Below, piece after piece: positions 1 to 13,955 of a stretch of DNA of 64,000 nt (position 1 is its first letter; each line of letters opens with the position of its first letter). The notes beneath the pieces were generated by a model. That model was not told the DNA's origin, ran no database searches, and saw only the letters and a list, made by a program, of their open reading frames with translations. The translations under genes were made by a program, and so were the position numbers. This DNA comes from Xylocopa sonorina (lineage: Eukaryota > Arthropoda > Insecta > Hymenoptera > Apidae): assembly GCF_050948175.1 (NCBI RefSeq), contig NW_027490262.1, forward strand, positions 186,001 to 250,000, in the 5' to 3' direction.

Positions 1-2602
1 CTGCAAATGGTATTTAATGGCAAGGAAGTGTTGCAATTACATTCTTTTGAAGTGAATACGAGGTTATAATAACACTCCACAATGAATATTATATCTTATC
101 ATGAAACATAGAAATGAGATGCGATATCGCGATTTAAGAATCATTAGAACTCCATTGCTACGAAACGTAGACACCTGCAGACGCTACTTCCTGGCAAGGA
201 AGTGACGCATTTACATTCTTTTGAAATGAGTACGAGGTATACATAACACTCCACAATGAATATTATATCTTATCATGAAACATAGAAATGAGATGCGATA
301 TTGCGTTTTGAGAAGGATTAGAACCCTAATGCTACGATACGTAGATATCTGGAAACGCTGTTTCCTAGCATGGAAGTGTCGCATTTACATTCTTTTGAAG
401 TGAATACGAGGTATAAATAGCACTCCACAATGATTAATATATCTTATCATGAAACATAGGAATGAGATGCGGTATCGAGATGTAAAGAGCATTAGATTTC
501 TATCGGTACGAATCGTAGACATCTGCAAACGCTATTTCCTAGCAAGGACATGTCGCATATACATTCTTTTGAAGTGAATACGAGGTATAAATAACACTCC
601 ACAATGAATATTATATCTTATCATGAAACACAGAAATGAGATGCGATATCGCGATGTAAAAAGCATTAGAACTCCATTGCTACGATACGTAGACATCTGC
701 AAACGCTACTTCCTAGCAAGGAAGTGTCGAATTTACAATCTTTTAAGTGAATAGGAGGTAATCATGACACTCCGCAATTAATATTAAGTCTTATCATGAA
801 ACATAGAAGTGAAATGCGATATCCCGGTTTAAGAAGCATTAGAACAACTGCTTCGATACGTATACATCTGGAAACGCTACTTCTTAGCAAGGAAGTGTCG
901 CATTTACATGCAATGGAAGTGAATACGAGGTATACATGACACACCATAATGAATATCATATATTATCATGAAACATAGAATTGAGATGCGATATCGCGAT
1001 TTAAGAAGCATTAGAACTCTCTTGCTTCGATACGTTGGCATCTTTCAAACGCTATTACCTAGAAAGGAAGTGTCGCATTTGCATTAATTTGAATTGTATG
1101 CGAGGTATACATGACACTTCGCAATGAATATTATATCTAATCATGAAACATAGAAATGAGATGCGATATTGCCTTTTAAGGAGCAATAGAACTCTATTGC
1201 TACGATACGTAGATATCTGCGGACGCTATTTCCTAGCGAGGAAGTGTCGTATTTACATTCTTTTGTAGTGAATTCGAGGTATACATAACACTCCACAATG
1301 AATATTATATCTTATCATGAAACATAGAAATGAGATGCGATATGACGATTTAAGAAGCATTAGAACTCTATTGCTTCGATACGCAGACATCTGCAAACGC
1401 TATTGCCAAGCAAGGAAGTGTCGCATTTACATTCTTAGGAAGTGTAGACGAGGTATACATAACACTCCACAACGAATATTATATCTTATCATGAAACACA
1501 GAATTGAGGATCGTTTCGCGTTTTAAGAAGCATTAGAACTCTATTGCTACGATACGTAGACATCTGCAGACGCTATTTCCTAGCAAGGAAGTGACGCATT
1601 TACATTCTTTTGAAGTGAATGCGAGATATACATACCACTTCACAATGAGTATTATATCTTATCATGAATCATAGAAATGAGATGCGATATCTCGTTTTAA
1701 GAAGCATTAGAACTCTGTTGCTTCGATACGTAGACATCTGCCATCGCTATATCCTAGCAAGGAAGTGTCGCATTTACATTCATTTGAAGTGTATGCGAGG
1801 TATACATGACACTTCGCAATGAATGTTATATCTTATCCTAAAACATAGAAATGAGATGCGATATCGCGATTTAAGAGGCATTAGAACTTTATTGCATAGA
1901 TAGGTAGACGTCTGCAGACGCTATTTCCTAGCAAGGCAGTGTCGCATTTACATTCATTTGAAGTGAATGCGAAATATACATGACACTTCGCAATAATTAT
2001 TATATATTATCATGAAACATAGAAATGAGATGCGATATCGCGTTTTAAGAAGCAATAGAACTCTATTGCTTCGACACGTAGACATCTGGAAACGTAATGT
2101 CCTAGAAAGGAAGTGTCTTACTTACATTCATTTGAAGTGTAGACGAGGAGTAAATAACACTTCGCAATGGATATTATATCTTATCATGAGACATAGAAAT
2201 ACGATGCTATATCGCGTTTTGAGAAGCATTAGAACTCTAGCTTCGATACGTAGACATCTGGAAACGTAATTTCCTAGGAAGGAAGTGTCGCATTTTCATT
2301 CATTTCAAGTGAAGACGGGCAATACATATCACTTCGCAATGAATATTATATCTTATCACGGAACATGGAAATGAGATGCGATATCGCGATTTAAGGAGCA
2401 TTAGAACTCTATTGCTTCGATACGTAGACATCTGCAAACGCTATTTCCTAGCAAGGAAGTGTCGCATTTACTTTCATTTGAAGTGTATGCGAGGTATACA
2501 TGACACTTCGCAGTGAATGCTATATCTTATCATGAAACATAGAAATGAGATGCGATATTGCGTTTTGAGCAGCATTAGAACTCTATTGCTTCGATACGAA
2601 GA
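1..2602 (+). repeat. satellite, unordered divergent monomers
   Basis: About 15 monomers with no longer period that I could see. Two variant types are mixed. One reads ttcttttgaagtgaatacga with actccac. The other reads ttcatttgaagtgtatgcga with acttcgc. Single substitutions and 1-3 bp indels are common. Nothing here looks like a gene. Confidence 0.8.
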
Positions 2603-5600
2603 CATCTGCGAACGCTATTTCCTAGGAAGGAACTGCCGCATTTACATTCATATGAAGTGTATGCGATGTATAAGTAACACTTCGCAATGAATGTTATATC
2701 TTATCATGAAACATAGAAATGGGATGCGATATCATGCTTTGAGAAGCATTGGAAATCTATTGCTACGATACGTAGACATCTGCAAACGCTATTTCCTAGG
2801 AAGGAAGTGCCGCATTTACATTCGCTTGAAGTGTATGCGAGGTGTAAGTGACACTTCGCAATGAATATTATATCTTATCTTGAAACATAGACATAAGATG
2901 CGATATCGCGTTTTAAAAAGCATTAGAACACTATTGCTACGATACGTTGTCATCTGCAAACGCTATTTAATAGCAAGGTAGTGTCGCATTTACATTCCTT
3001 TGAAGTGAATACGAGGTATGCATAACACTCCACAATGAATTTTATTCCTAATAAAGAAACACAGAAATGTAATGGGATATCGCGATTTAAGAAGAATTAG
3101 ATCCCTATTGCTTCGATACGTAGACATCTGCAAGCGCTATTTCCTAGCAAGGAAGTGTCGCATTTACATTCATTTGAAGTGTATGCGAGGTATACATGAC
3201 ACTTCGCAATGAATATTATATCTTATAATGACACATAGAAATGAGGTGCTATATCGCGTTTTGAGAAGCATTAGAACACTATTGCCACGATACGTAGACA
3301 TCTGCCATCGCTATATCCTAGCTAGGAAGTGTCGCATTTACATTCTTTTGAAGCGACTACGAGGTATACATAGCAATCCACAATGAATATTGTATCTTAT
3401 CACGAAATATAGAAATGAGTTGCGATATCGCGATTTATGAAGCATTAGATCTCTATTGTTTCGATACGTAGACATCTGGAAACGCTATTTCCTAGCAAGG
3501 AAATGTCACACTTACATTCTTTTGAAGTGAATGCGAGGTATAAACAACACTCCAAAATTAATATTATACCTTATCACGAAGCATAGAAATGAGATGCGAT
3601 ATCGAGTTTTAATGAGCATTAGAACTCTATTGCTTCGACACATTGACATCTGCAAACGCTAATTCCTAGCAATGAAGTGTCGCATTTAAATTCGTTTGAA
3701 GTGTATGCGAGATATACAAGACACTTCGCAATATGTATTAAATCTTACCATGAAACATAGAAATGAAATGCGATATCGCGTTTTGAGAAGCATTAGAACT
3801 CTAGTGCTACGATACGTAGACACCTGCAATGCTATTTCCTAGGAAGGAAGATTCGCATTTATATTCATTTGATGTGCTGAAGAGGAATACATAAAACTTC
3901 GCATTGAATATTATATTTTATAATGAAACGTAGAAATCAGATGCGATATCGTGTTTTGAGAAGCATTAAAGCACTGTTCCTGCGATACGTAGACATCTGC
4001 GAACGCTATTTCCTAGGAAGGAACTGCCGCATTTACATTCATATGAAGTGTATGCGATGTATAAGTAACACTTCGCAATGAATATTATATCTTATCATGA
4101 AACATAGAAATGGGATGCGATATCATGCTTTGAGAAGCATTGGAAATCCATTGCTACGATACGTAGACATCTGCAAACGCTATTTCCTAGGAAGGAAGTG
4201 CCGCATTTACATTCGCTTGAAGTGTATGCGAGGTGTAAGTGACACTTCGCAATGAATATTATATCTTATCTTGAAACATAGACATAAGATGCGATATCGC
4301 GTTTTAAAAAGCATTAGAACACTATTGCTACGATACGTTGTCATCTGCAAACGCTATTTAATAGCAAGGTAGTGTCGCATTTACATTCCTTTGAAGTGAA
4401 TACGAGGTATGCATAACACTCCACAATGAATTTTATTCCTAATAAAGAAACACAGAAATGTAATGGGATATCGCGATTTAAGAAGAATTAGATCCCTATT
4501 GCTTCGATACGTAGACATCTGCAAGCGCTATTTCCTAGCAAGGAAGTGTCGCATTTACATTCATTTGAAGTGTATGCGAGGTATACATGACACTTCGCAA
4601 TGAATATTATATCTTATAATGACACATAGAAATGAGGTGCTATATCGCGTTTTGAGAAGCATTAGAACACTATTGCCACGATACGTAGACATCTGCCATC
4701 GCTATATCCTAGCTAGGAAGTGTCGCATTTACATTCTTTTGAAGCGACTACGAGGTATACATAGCAATCCACAATGAATATTGTATCTTATCACGAAATA
4801 TAGAAATGAGTTGCGATATCGCGATTTATGAAGCATTAGATCTCTATTGTTTCGATACGTAGACATCTGGAAACGCTATTTCCTAGCAAGGAAATGTCAC
4901 ACTTACATTCTTTTGAAGTGAATGCGAGGTATAAACAACACTCCAAAATTAATATTATACCTTATCACGAAGCATAGAAATGAGATGCGATATCGAGTTT
5001 TAATGAGCATTAGAACTCTATTGCTTCGACACATTGACATCTGCAAACGCTAATTCCTAGCAATGAAGTGTCGCATTTAAATTCGTTTGAAGTGTATGCG
5101 AGATATACAAGACACTTCGCAATATGTATTAAATCTTACCATGAAACATAGAAATGAAATGCGATATCGCGTTTTGAGAAGCATTAGAACTCTAGTGCTA
5201 CGATACGTAGACACCTGCAATGCTATTTCCTAGGAAGGAAGATTCGCATTTATATTCATTTGATGTGCTGAAGAGGAATACATAAAACTTCGCATTGAAT
5301 ATTATATTTTATAATGAAACGTAGAAATCAGATGCGATATCGTGTTTTGAGAAGCATTAAAGCACTGTTCCTGCGATACGTAGACATCTGCGAACGCTAT
5401 TTCCTAGGAAGGAACTGCCGCATTTACATTCATATGAAGTGTATGCGATGTATAAGTAACACTTCGCAATGAATATTATATCTTATCATGAAACATAGAA
5501 ATGGGATGCGATATCATGCTTTGAGAAGCATTGGAAATCCATTGCTACGATACGTAGACATCTGCAAACGCTATTTCCTAGGAAGGAAGTGCCGCATTTA

Positions 5601-7650
5601 CATTCGCTTGAAGTGTATGCGAGGTGTAAGTGACACTTCGCAATGAATATTATATCTTATCTTGAAATAGAGAAAGGGGATGCGGTATCCCGTTTTAAGA
5701 AGCATTAGAAATCTATGGCTTCGATACGTAGACATCTGGAAACGCCATTTTCTAGAAAGAAAGTGTCGCATTTACATCCTTTTGAAGTGAATATGTGGTA
5801 TTCATGACACTTCGCAATGAATATTATATCTTATCATGAAACATAGACATAAGATGCGATATCGCGTTTTAAAAAGCATTAGAACACTATTGCTACGATA
5901 CGTTGTCATCTGCAAACGCTATTTAATAGCAAGGTAGTGTCGCATTTACATTCCTTTGAAGTGAATACGAGGTATGCATAACACTCCACAATGAATTTTA
6001 TTCCTAATAAAGAAACATAGAAATGTAATGGGATATCGCGATTTAAGAAGAATTAGATCCCTATTGCTTCGATACGTAGACATCTGCAAGCGCTATTTCC
6101 TAGCAAGGAAGTGTCGCACTTACATTCATTTGAAGTGTATGCGAGGTATACATGACACTTCGCAATGAATATTAAAATCTTATAATGACACATAGAAATG
6201 AGGTGCTATATCGCGTTTTGAGAAGCATTAGAACACTATTGCCACGATACGTAGACATCTGCCATCGCTATATCCTAGCTAGGAAGTGTCGCATTTACAT
6301 ACTTTTGAAGCGACTACGAGGTATACATAGCAATCCACAATGAATATTGTATCTTATCACGAAATATAGAAATGAGTTGCGATATCGCGATTTATGAAGC
6401 ATTAGATCTCTATTGTTTCGATACGTAGACATCTGGAAACGCTATTTCCTAGCAAGGATGTGCCGCGTTTACATTCTTTTTAAGTTTAAGCGAGATATAC
6501 ATAACCCTCCTCAATGAATATTATATCTTATCATGAAACATAGAAATGAGATGCGATATGGCGATTTAAGGAGCATAAGAGCTCTATTGCTTCGATACGT
6601 AGACATCTGCAAACGCTACTTCCTAGCAAGGAAGTGTCGCATTTACATTCATTTGAAGTGTATGCGAGGTATAGGTGACACTTCGCAATGAATGTTATAT
6701 CTTATCATGAAACATAGAAATGAGGAGCGATATCGCGTTTTAAGAAGCATTAGAACCCCATTGCTTCCATACATAGACATCTGCAAACGCTACTTCCTCG
6801 CAAGGAAGTTTCGCATTCACGTTCTCTTGAAGTGAATACGAAATATACGTGACATTTCTCAATGAATATTATATCTTATCATGAAACATAGAAATGAGAT
6901 GCGGCATCTCGTTTTAAGATGCATTAGAACTCAATTGTTTCGATACCTAGACATCTGGAAACTATACTTCCTAGCAAGGAAGTGTCGCATTCACATTCTT
7001 TTGAAGTGAATACGAGGTATACATGACACTTCGCAATGAATATTATATATTATCATGAAACATAGAAATGAGATGCGATACCGCGTTTTAAGAAGCGTTA
7101 GATCTCTATTGCTACGATGCGTAGACATCTGCAATCGCTATTTCCTAGCAAGGAAATGTCACACTTACATTCTTTTGAAGTGAATGCGAGGTATAAACAA
7201 CACTCCAAAATTAATATTATACCTTATCACGAAGCATAGAAATGAGATGCGATATCGAGTTTTAATGAGCATTAGAACTCTATTGCTTCGACACATTGAC
7301 ATCTGCAAACGCTAATTCCTAGCAATGAAGTGTCGCATTTAAATTCGTTTGAAGTGTATGCGAGATATACAAGACACTTCGCAATATGTATTAAATCTTA
7401 CCATGAAACATAGAAATGAAATGCGATATCGCGTTTTGAGAAGCATTAGAACTCTAGTGCTACGATACGTAGACACCTGCAATGCTATTTCTTAGGAAGG
7501 AAGTTTCGCATTTATATTCATTTGATGTGCTGAAGAGGAATACATAAAACTTCGCATTGAATATTATATTTTATAATGAAACGTAGAAATCAGATGCGAT
7601 ATCGTGTTTTGAGAAGCATTAAAGCACTGTTTCTGCGATACGTAGACATC
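2603..7650 (+). repeat. 8-mer higher-order repeat (1391 bp), three copies
   Basis: The marker cctaggaaggaactgccgca occurs at 2621, 4012 and 5403, exactly 1391 bp apart, which is eight monomers. Copies 1 (about 2603-3993) and 2 (about 3994-5384) are nearly identical by eye. Copy 3 (about 5385-7650) is interrupted twice. One extra monomer lies at about 5666-5841: the shared marker catagacataag is at 4277 and 5842, an offset of 1565 or 1391+174. A four-monomer insert lies at about 6456-7151, after which ggaaatgtcacac resumes. Confidence 0.9.
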
Positions 7651-9240
7651 TGCAAACGCTATTTCTTAGCAAGGAGGTGTCGCATTTACATTCATTTGAA
7701 GTGTATGCGATGTATACATGACACTCCACAATGAATATTATATCTCATCATGAAACATAGAAATGTGGGGCGATATCGCGTTTTAGAAATTATTAGAACC
7801 CTACCTCTACAATACGTAGATATCTGCAAACGCTATATCCTAGCAAGGAAGTGTCGCATTTACATTCTTTTGAAGTGAATACGAGGTATACATAACACTC
7901 CACAATGAATACTATACCTTATCATGAAGCATATAACTGAGAAGCGGTATCGCGTTTTAAGAAGCTTTAGAACTCTATTGCTGCGATACGTAGACGTCTG
8001 CAAACGCTACTTCCTAGCAAGGAAGTGTCACATTTACATTCTTTGAAGTGAATACGGGGTATACAAACACTGCACAATGAATATTATATCCTGTCATGAA
8101 ACATAGAAATGAGATGCGATATGACGATATAAGAAGCATTACAACTCTATTGCTTCGATACGTAGACATCTGCCATCGCTATTTCCTTGCAAGGAAGTGT
8201 CTAATTTACATTCATTTGAAGTGTATGCGAGGTATACAAGACACTTCGCAATGAATATTATATCTTATCATGAAACATAGTAATAAGATGCGATATCGCG
8301 TTCTAAGAAGGATTAGAACTCTATTGCTACGATACGTAGATATCAGCAGACGCTATTTCCTAGCAAGGATGTGTCGCATTTACAATCTTTTGAAGTGAAT
8401 ACAAGGTATACATAACACTCCACAATGAATATTATATCTTATCATGAAACATAGAAATGAGATGCGATATCGCGATATAAGAAGCATTAGAACCCTATTG
8501 CTTCGATACGTAAACATCTGCAGACGCTATTACCTCGGAATGAAGTGTCGCATTTACAATCTGTTGAAGTGAATACGAGGTATACATAACACTCCAGAAT
8601 GAATATTACATCTTATCATGAAGCATAGAAATGGGATACGATATGACGATTTAAGAAGCATTAGAACTCTATTGCTTCGATACGCAGACACCTGCAAACG
8701 CTATTTCCATGCAAGGAAGTGTCGCATTTACGTTCTTTTGAAGTGAATACCAGATATACATGACACTCCACAATGAGTATTATATCTAATCATGAAACTT
8801 CGAAATGAGATGCGATATCGCGATTTAAATGGCATTAGAACTCTATTGCTACTATACGTAGGCATCTGCAAATGCTATTTCCTACAAAGGAAGTGTCGCA
8901 TTTACATTCTTTTGAAGCGATTACGAGATATACATAACACTGCACAATGAATATTATATCTTTTCATGAAACATAGAAATGAGATGCGATATCGCGATTT
9001 AAGAAGCATTATATCTCTATTGCTTCGATACGTAGACATCTGCAAACGCTATTTCCTAGGAAGGAAGTGTAGCATTTACATTCTTTTGAAGTGAATACGA
9101 GGTATACATAACACTCCACAATGAATATTATATCTTATCATGAGACATAGAAATGAGATGCGATATCGCTTTTTAAGAAGCGTTAGAACGCTACTGCTAC
9201 GACACGTAGACATCTGCAATCGCTATTTCCTAGCAAGGAA
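7651..9240 (+). repeat. satellite, unordered monomers
   Basis: About nine monomers of mixed type without a recognisable higher-order unit. The monomer at about 8307-8485, with the rare tagatatcagcagacgc, has a near-identical relative at about 61254-61430. Confidence 0.75.
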
Positions 9241-12200
9241 GTGTCGCCTTTTAATACGTTTGAAGTGTATGCGTGGTATACAAGACACTTCGCAATGAAT
9301 ATTATATATTATCATGGAACATAGAAATGAGTGCGATATCTCGTTTTAAGAAGCATTAGAAATCTGTGGCTTCGATACGTAGACATCTGCCATCACTATA
9401 TCCTATCAAGGAAGTGTCGCACTTACATTCATTTGAAGTGTATGCGAAGTATACATGACACTTCGCAATGAATATTATATCTTATCATAAAACATACAAG
9501 TGAGATGCGATATCGCGATTTATGAAGGATTAGAATTCTATTGCTTCGATCCGTAGACATCTGAAAACGCTACTTCCAAGCAAGGAAGTGTCGCATTTAC
9601 ATACATTTCAAGTGTAGACGATGAATTCAAAACACTTCGCCATGAATATTATATCTTATCATGAGACATAGAAATGAGGTGCGATGTCGCGTCTTATGAA
9701 GCATTACAAATCTATTGCTTCGATACGTAAACATCTCGAAACGTAATTTCCTTGAAAGTAAGTGTCGCATTTACATACATCTCAAGTGCAGACGGTGACT
9801 ACATAACACTTCGCAATGAATATTATATCTTATCATGCGACATAGAAATGAGATGCGATATCGCTTTTTAAGAAGCGTTAGAACGCTACTGCTACGACAC
9901 GTAGGCATCTGCAATCGCTATTTCCTAGCAAGGAAGCGTCGCATTCATATCCTTTTGTAGTGAATACGAGGTATACATAACACTCCACATCGAATATTAT
10001 ATCTTATCATGAAGCATAGAATTGAGATGCGATATGGCTACTTATGAAGCATTAGAACTCTATTGCTTCGATACGTAGACATCTGCAAACGCTATTTCCT
10101 AGCAAGGAAGTGTCGCATTTACATTCTCTTGAAGTGAATACGCGGTACACATGACACTTCGCAGTGAATATTATATCTTATCATGAAACATAGAAATGAG
10201 ATGCTATCTCGCGTTTTAAGAAGAATTAGATCTCCATTTCTACGATACGTAGACATCTGCAGACGCTATTTCCTAGCAAGGGAGTGTCGCATTTACATTC
10301 TTTTGAAGTGTAGACGGGATATACATAACACTGCACAATGAATATTATATCGTATCATGAAACATAGAAATGAGATGCGATTGCGCGATTTAAGAGGCAT
10401 TAGAACTCTAATGCTACGATACGTAGACATCGGCAAACGCTATTTCCTAGCAAGGAAGTGTCGCATTTACATTCTTTTGAAGCGATTACGACATATACAT
10501 AACACCGCACAATGAATATTATATCATATCATGAAACATAGAAATGAGATGCGATATCGCGACTTTAGAAGCATTAGAAATCTATTGCTTCGATACGTAG
10601 ACATCTGGAAACGCTATTTCCTACAAAGGAAGTGTCGCATTTACATTCTTTTGAAGCGATTACGAGATATACATAACACTGCACAATGAATATTATATCT
10701 TTTCATGAAACATAGAAATGAGATGCGATATCGCGATTTAAGAAGCATTTTATCTCTATTGCTTCGATACGTAGACATCTGCAAACGCTATTTCCTAGGA
10801 AGGAAGTGTAGCATTTACATTCTCTTGAAGTGAATAGGAGGTATACATAACACTTCGCAATGAATATTATATCTTATCATGAAACATAGAAATGAGATGC
10901 GATATCGCGATTTAAGAAGCATTAGATCTCTATTGCTTCGATACGTAGACATCTCCAAACGCTATTTCCTAGGAAGGAAGTGTCGCATTTACATTCTTTT
11001 GAAGCGAATACGAGGTATACAAAACACTGCACAATGAATATTATATCTTATCGTGATACATAGAAATGAGATGCGATATCGCGATTTAAGCAGCATTAGA
11101 TCTCTATTGCTTCGATACGTAGAAATCTGCCAACGCTATTTCCTAGCAAGGAAGTGTCGCATTTACATCGTTTTGAAGTGAATACGAGGTATACATGATA
11201 CTTCGCAATGAATATAGTATCTTATCATGAAACATAGAAATGAGATGCCATATCGCGTTTTAAGAAGAATTAGAACCGTATTGCTACGATACATAGACAT
11301 CTGCAAACGCTATTTCCTAGCAAGGAAGTGGCGCATTATCATTCTTTTGAAGTGAATACGAGGTACACATAACACTGCACAATGAATATTATATCTTTTC
11401 ATGAAACATAGAAATGAGATGCGATATCGCGATTTAAGAAGCATTAGATCTCTATTGCTTCGATACGCAGACATCTGCAAACGCTACTTCCTAGGAAGGA
11501 AGTGTAGCATTTACATTCTCTTGAAGTGAATACGACGTATACATGACACTTCGCAATGAATATTATATCTTATCATGAAACATAGAAATGAGATGCGATA
11601 TCGCGATTTAAGAAGCATTAGATCACTATTGCTTCGATACGTAGACATCTCCAAACGCTATTTCCTAGCAAGGAAGTGTCGCATTTACATTCTTTTGAAG
11701 TGAATACGAGGTATACATAACACTCCACAATGAATATTATATCTTTTCATGAAGCATATAAAGTGGGAGCGATTTCGCGTTTTAAGAAGCATTGGAAATC
11801 TATTGCTTCGATACGTAGACATCTGCAAACGCTATTACCTAGCAATGAAGTGTCGCCTTTTAATACGTTTGAAGTGTATGCGTGGTATACAAGACACTTC
11901 GCAATGAATATTATATATTATCATGGAACATAGAAATGAGTGCGATATCTCGTTTTAAGAAGCATTAGAAATCTGTGGCTTCGATACGTAGACATCTGCC
12001 ATCACTATATCCTAGCAAGGAAGTGTCGCACTTACATTCATTTGAAGTGTATGCGAGGTATACATGACACTTCGCAATGAATATTATACCTTATCATAAA
12101 ACATACAAGTGAGATGCGATATCGCGATTTATGAAGGATTAGAATTCTATTGCTTCGATACGTAGACATCTGAAAACGCTACTTCCAAGCAAGGAAGTGT

Positions 12201-13955
12201 CGCATTTACATACATTTCAAGTGTAGACGATGAATTCAAAACACTTCGCCATGAATATTATATCTTATCATGAGACATAGAAATGAGGTGCGATGTCGCG
12301 TCTTAAGAAGCATTACAAATCTACTGCTTCGATACGTAAACGTCTCGAAACGTAATTTCCTTGAAAGGAAGTGTCGCATTTACATACATCTCAAGTGCAG
12401 ACGGTGACTACATAACACTTCGCAATGAATATTATATCTTATCATGAGACATAGAAATGAGATGCGATATCGCTTTTTAAGAAGCGTTAGAACGCTACTG
12501 CTACGACACGTAGACATCTGCAATCGCTATTTCCTAGCAAGGAAGTGTCGCCTTTTAATACGTTTGAAGTGTATGCGTGGTATACAAGACACTTCGCAAT
12601 GAATATTATATATTATCATGGAACATAGAAATGAGTGCGATATCTCGTTTTAAGAAGCATTAGAAATCTGTGGCTTCGATACGTAGACATCTGCCATCAC
12701 TATATCCTAGCAAGGAAGTGTCGCACTTACATTCATTTGAAGTGTATGCGAGGTATACATGACACTTCGCAATGAATATTATACCTTATCATAAAACATA
12801 CAAGTGAGATGCGATATCGCGATTTATGAAGGATTAGAATTCTATTGCTTCGATACGTAGACATCTGAAAACGCTACTTCCAAGCAAGGAAGTGTCGCAT
12901 TTACATACATTTCAAGTGTAGACGATGAATTCAAAACACTTCGCCATGAATATTATATCATATCATGAAACATAGAAATGAGATGCGATATCGCGACTTT
13001 AGAAGCATTAGAAATCTATTGCTTCGATACGTAGACATCTGGAAACGCTATTTCCTACAAAGGAAGTGTCGCATTTACATTCTTTTGAAGCGATTACGAG
13101 ATATACATAACACTGCACAATGAATATTATATCTTTTCATGAAACATAGAAATGAGATGCGATATCGCGATATAAGAAGCATTTTATCTCTATTGCTTCG
13201 ATACGTAGACATCTGCAAACGCTATTTCCTAGGAAGGAAGTGTAGCATTTACATTCTCTTGAAGTGAATAGGAGGTATACATAACACTTCGCAATGAATA
13301 TTATATCTTATCATGAAACATAGAAATGAGATGCGATATCGCGATTTAAGAAGCATTAGATCTCTATTGCTTCGATACGTAGACATCTCCAAACGCTATT
13401 TCCTAGGAAGGAAGTGTCGCATTTACATCGTTTTGAAGTGAATACGAGGTATACATGATACTTCGCAATGAATATAGTATCTTATCATGAAACATAGAAA
13501 TGAGATGCCATATCGCGTTTTAAGAAGAATTAGAACCGTATTGCTACGATACATAGACATCTGCAAACGCTATTTCCTAGCAAGGAAGTGGCGCATTATC
13601 ATTCTTTTGAAGTGAATACGAGGTACACATAACACTGCACAATGAATATTATATCTTTTCATGAAACATAGAAATGAGATGCGATATCGCGATTTAAGAA
13701 GCATTAGATCTCTATTGCTTCGATACGCAGACATCTGCAAACGCTACTTCCTAGGAAGGAAGTGTAGCATTTACATTCTCTTGAAGTGAATACGACGTAT
13801 ACATGACACTTCGCAATGAATATTATATCTTATCATGAAACATAGAAATGAGATGCGATATCGCGATTTAAGAAGCATTAGATCACTATTGCTTCGATAC
13901 GTAGACATCTCCAAACGCTATTTCCTAGCAAGGAAGTGTCGCATTTACATTCTTT
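9241..13955 (+). repeat. 4-mer block (695 bp) and a duplicated segment of about 1 kb
   Basis: A four-monomer block starting gtgtcgccttttaatacg lies at 9241-9935, 11850-12544 and, partly, 12545-12959. The last two are adjacent and 695 bp apart. A second segment at about 10521-11700 recurs at about 12955-13955. The offset is 2434 bp on the left (cctacaaagg at 10620 and 13054) and 2260 bp on the right (atttacatcg at 11161 and 13421), so the second copy has lost one monomer. No gene is visible. Confidence 0.85.

Noticed and set aside
2012..2112. CENP-B box in the satellite
   Set aside because: The ttcgatacgtagac motif starts like the box but lacks the required A and CGGG at the right positions.
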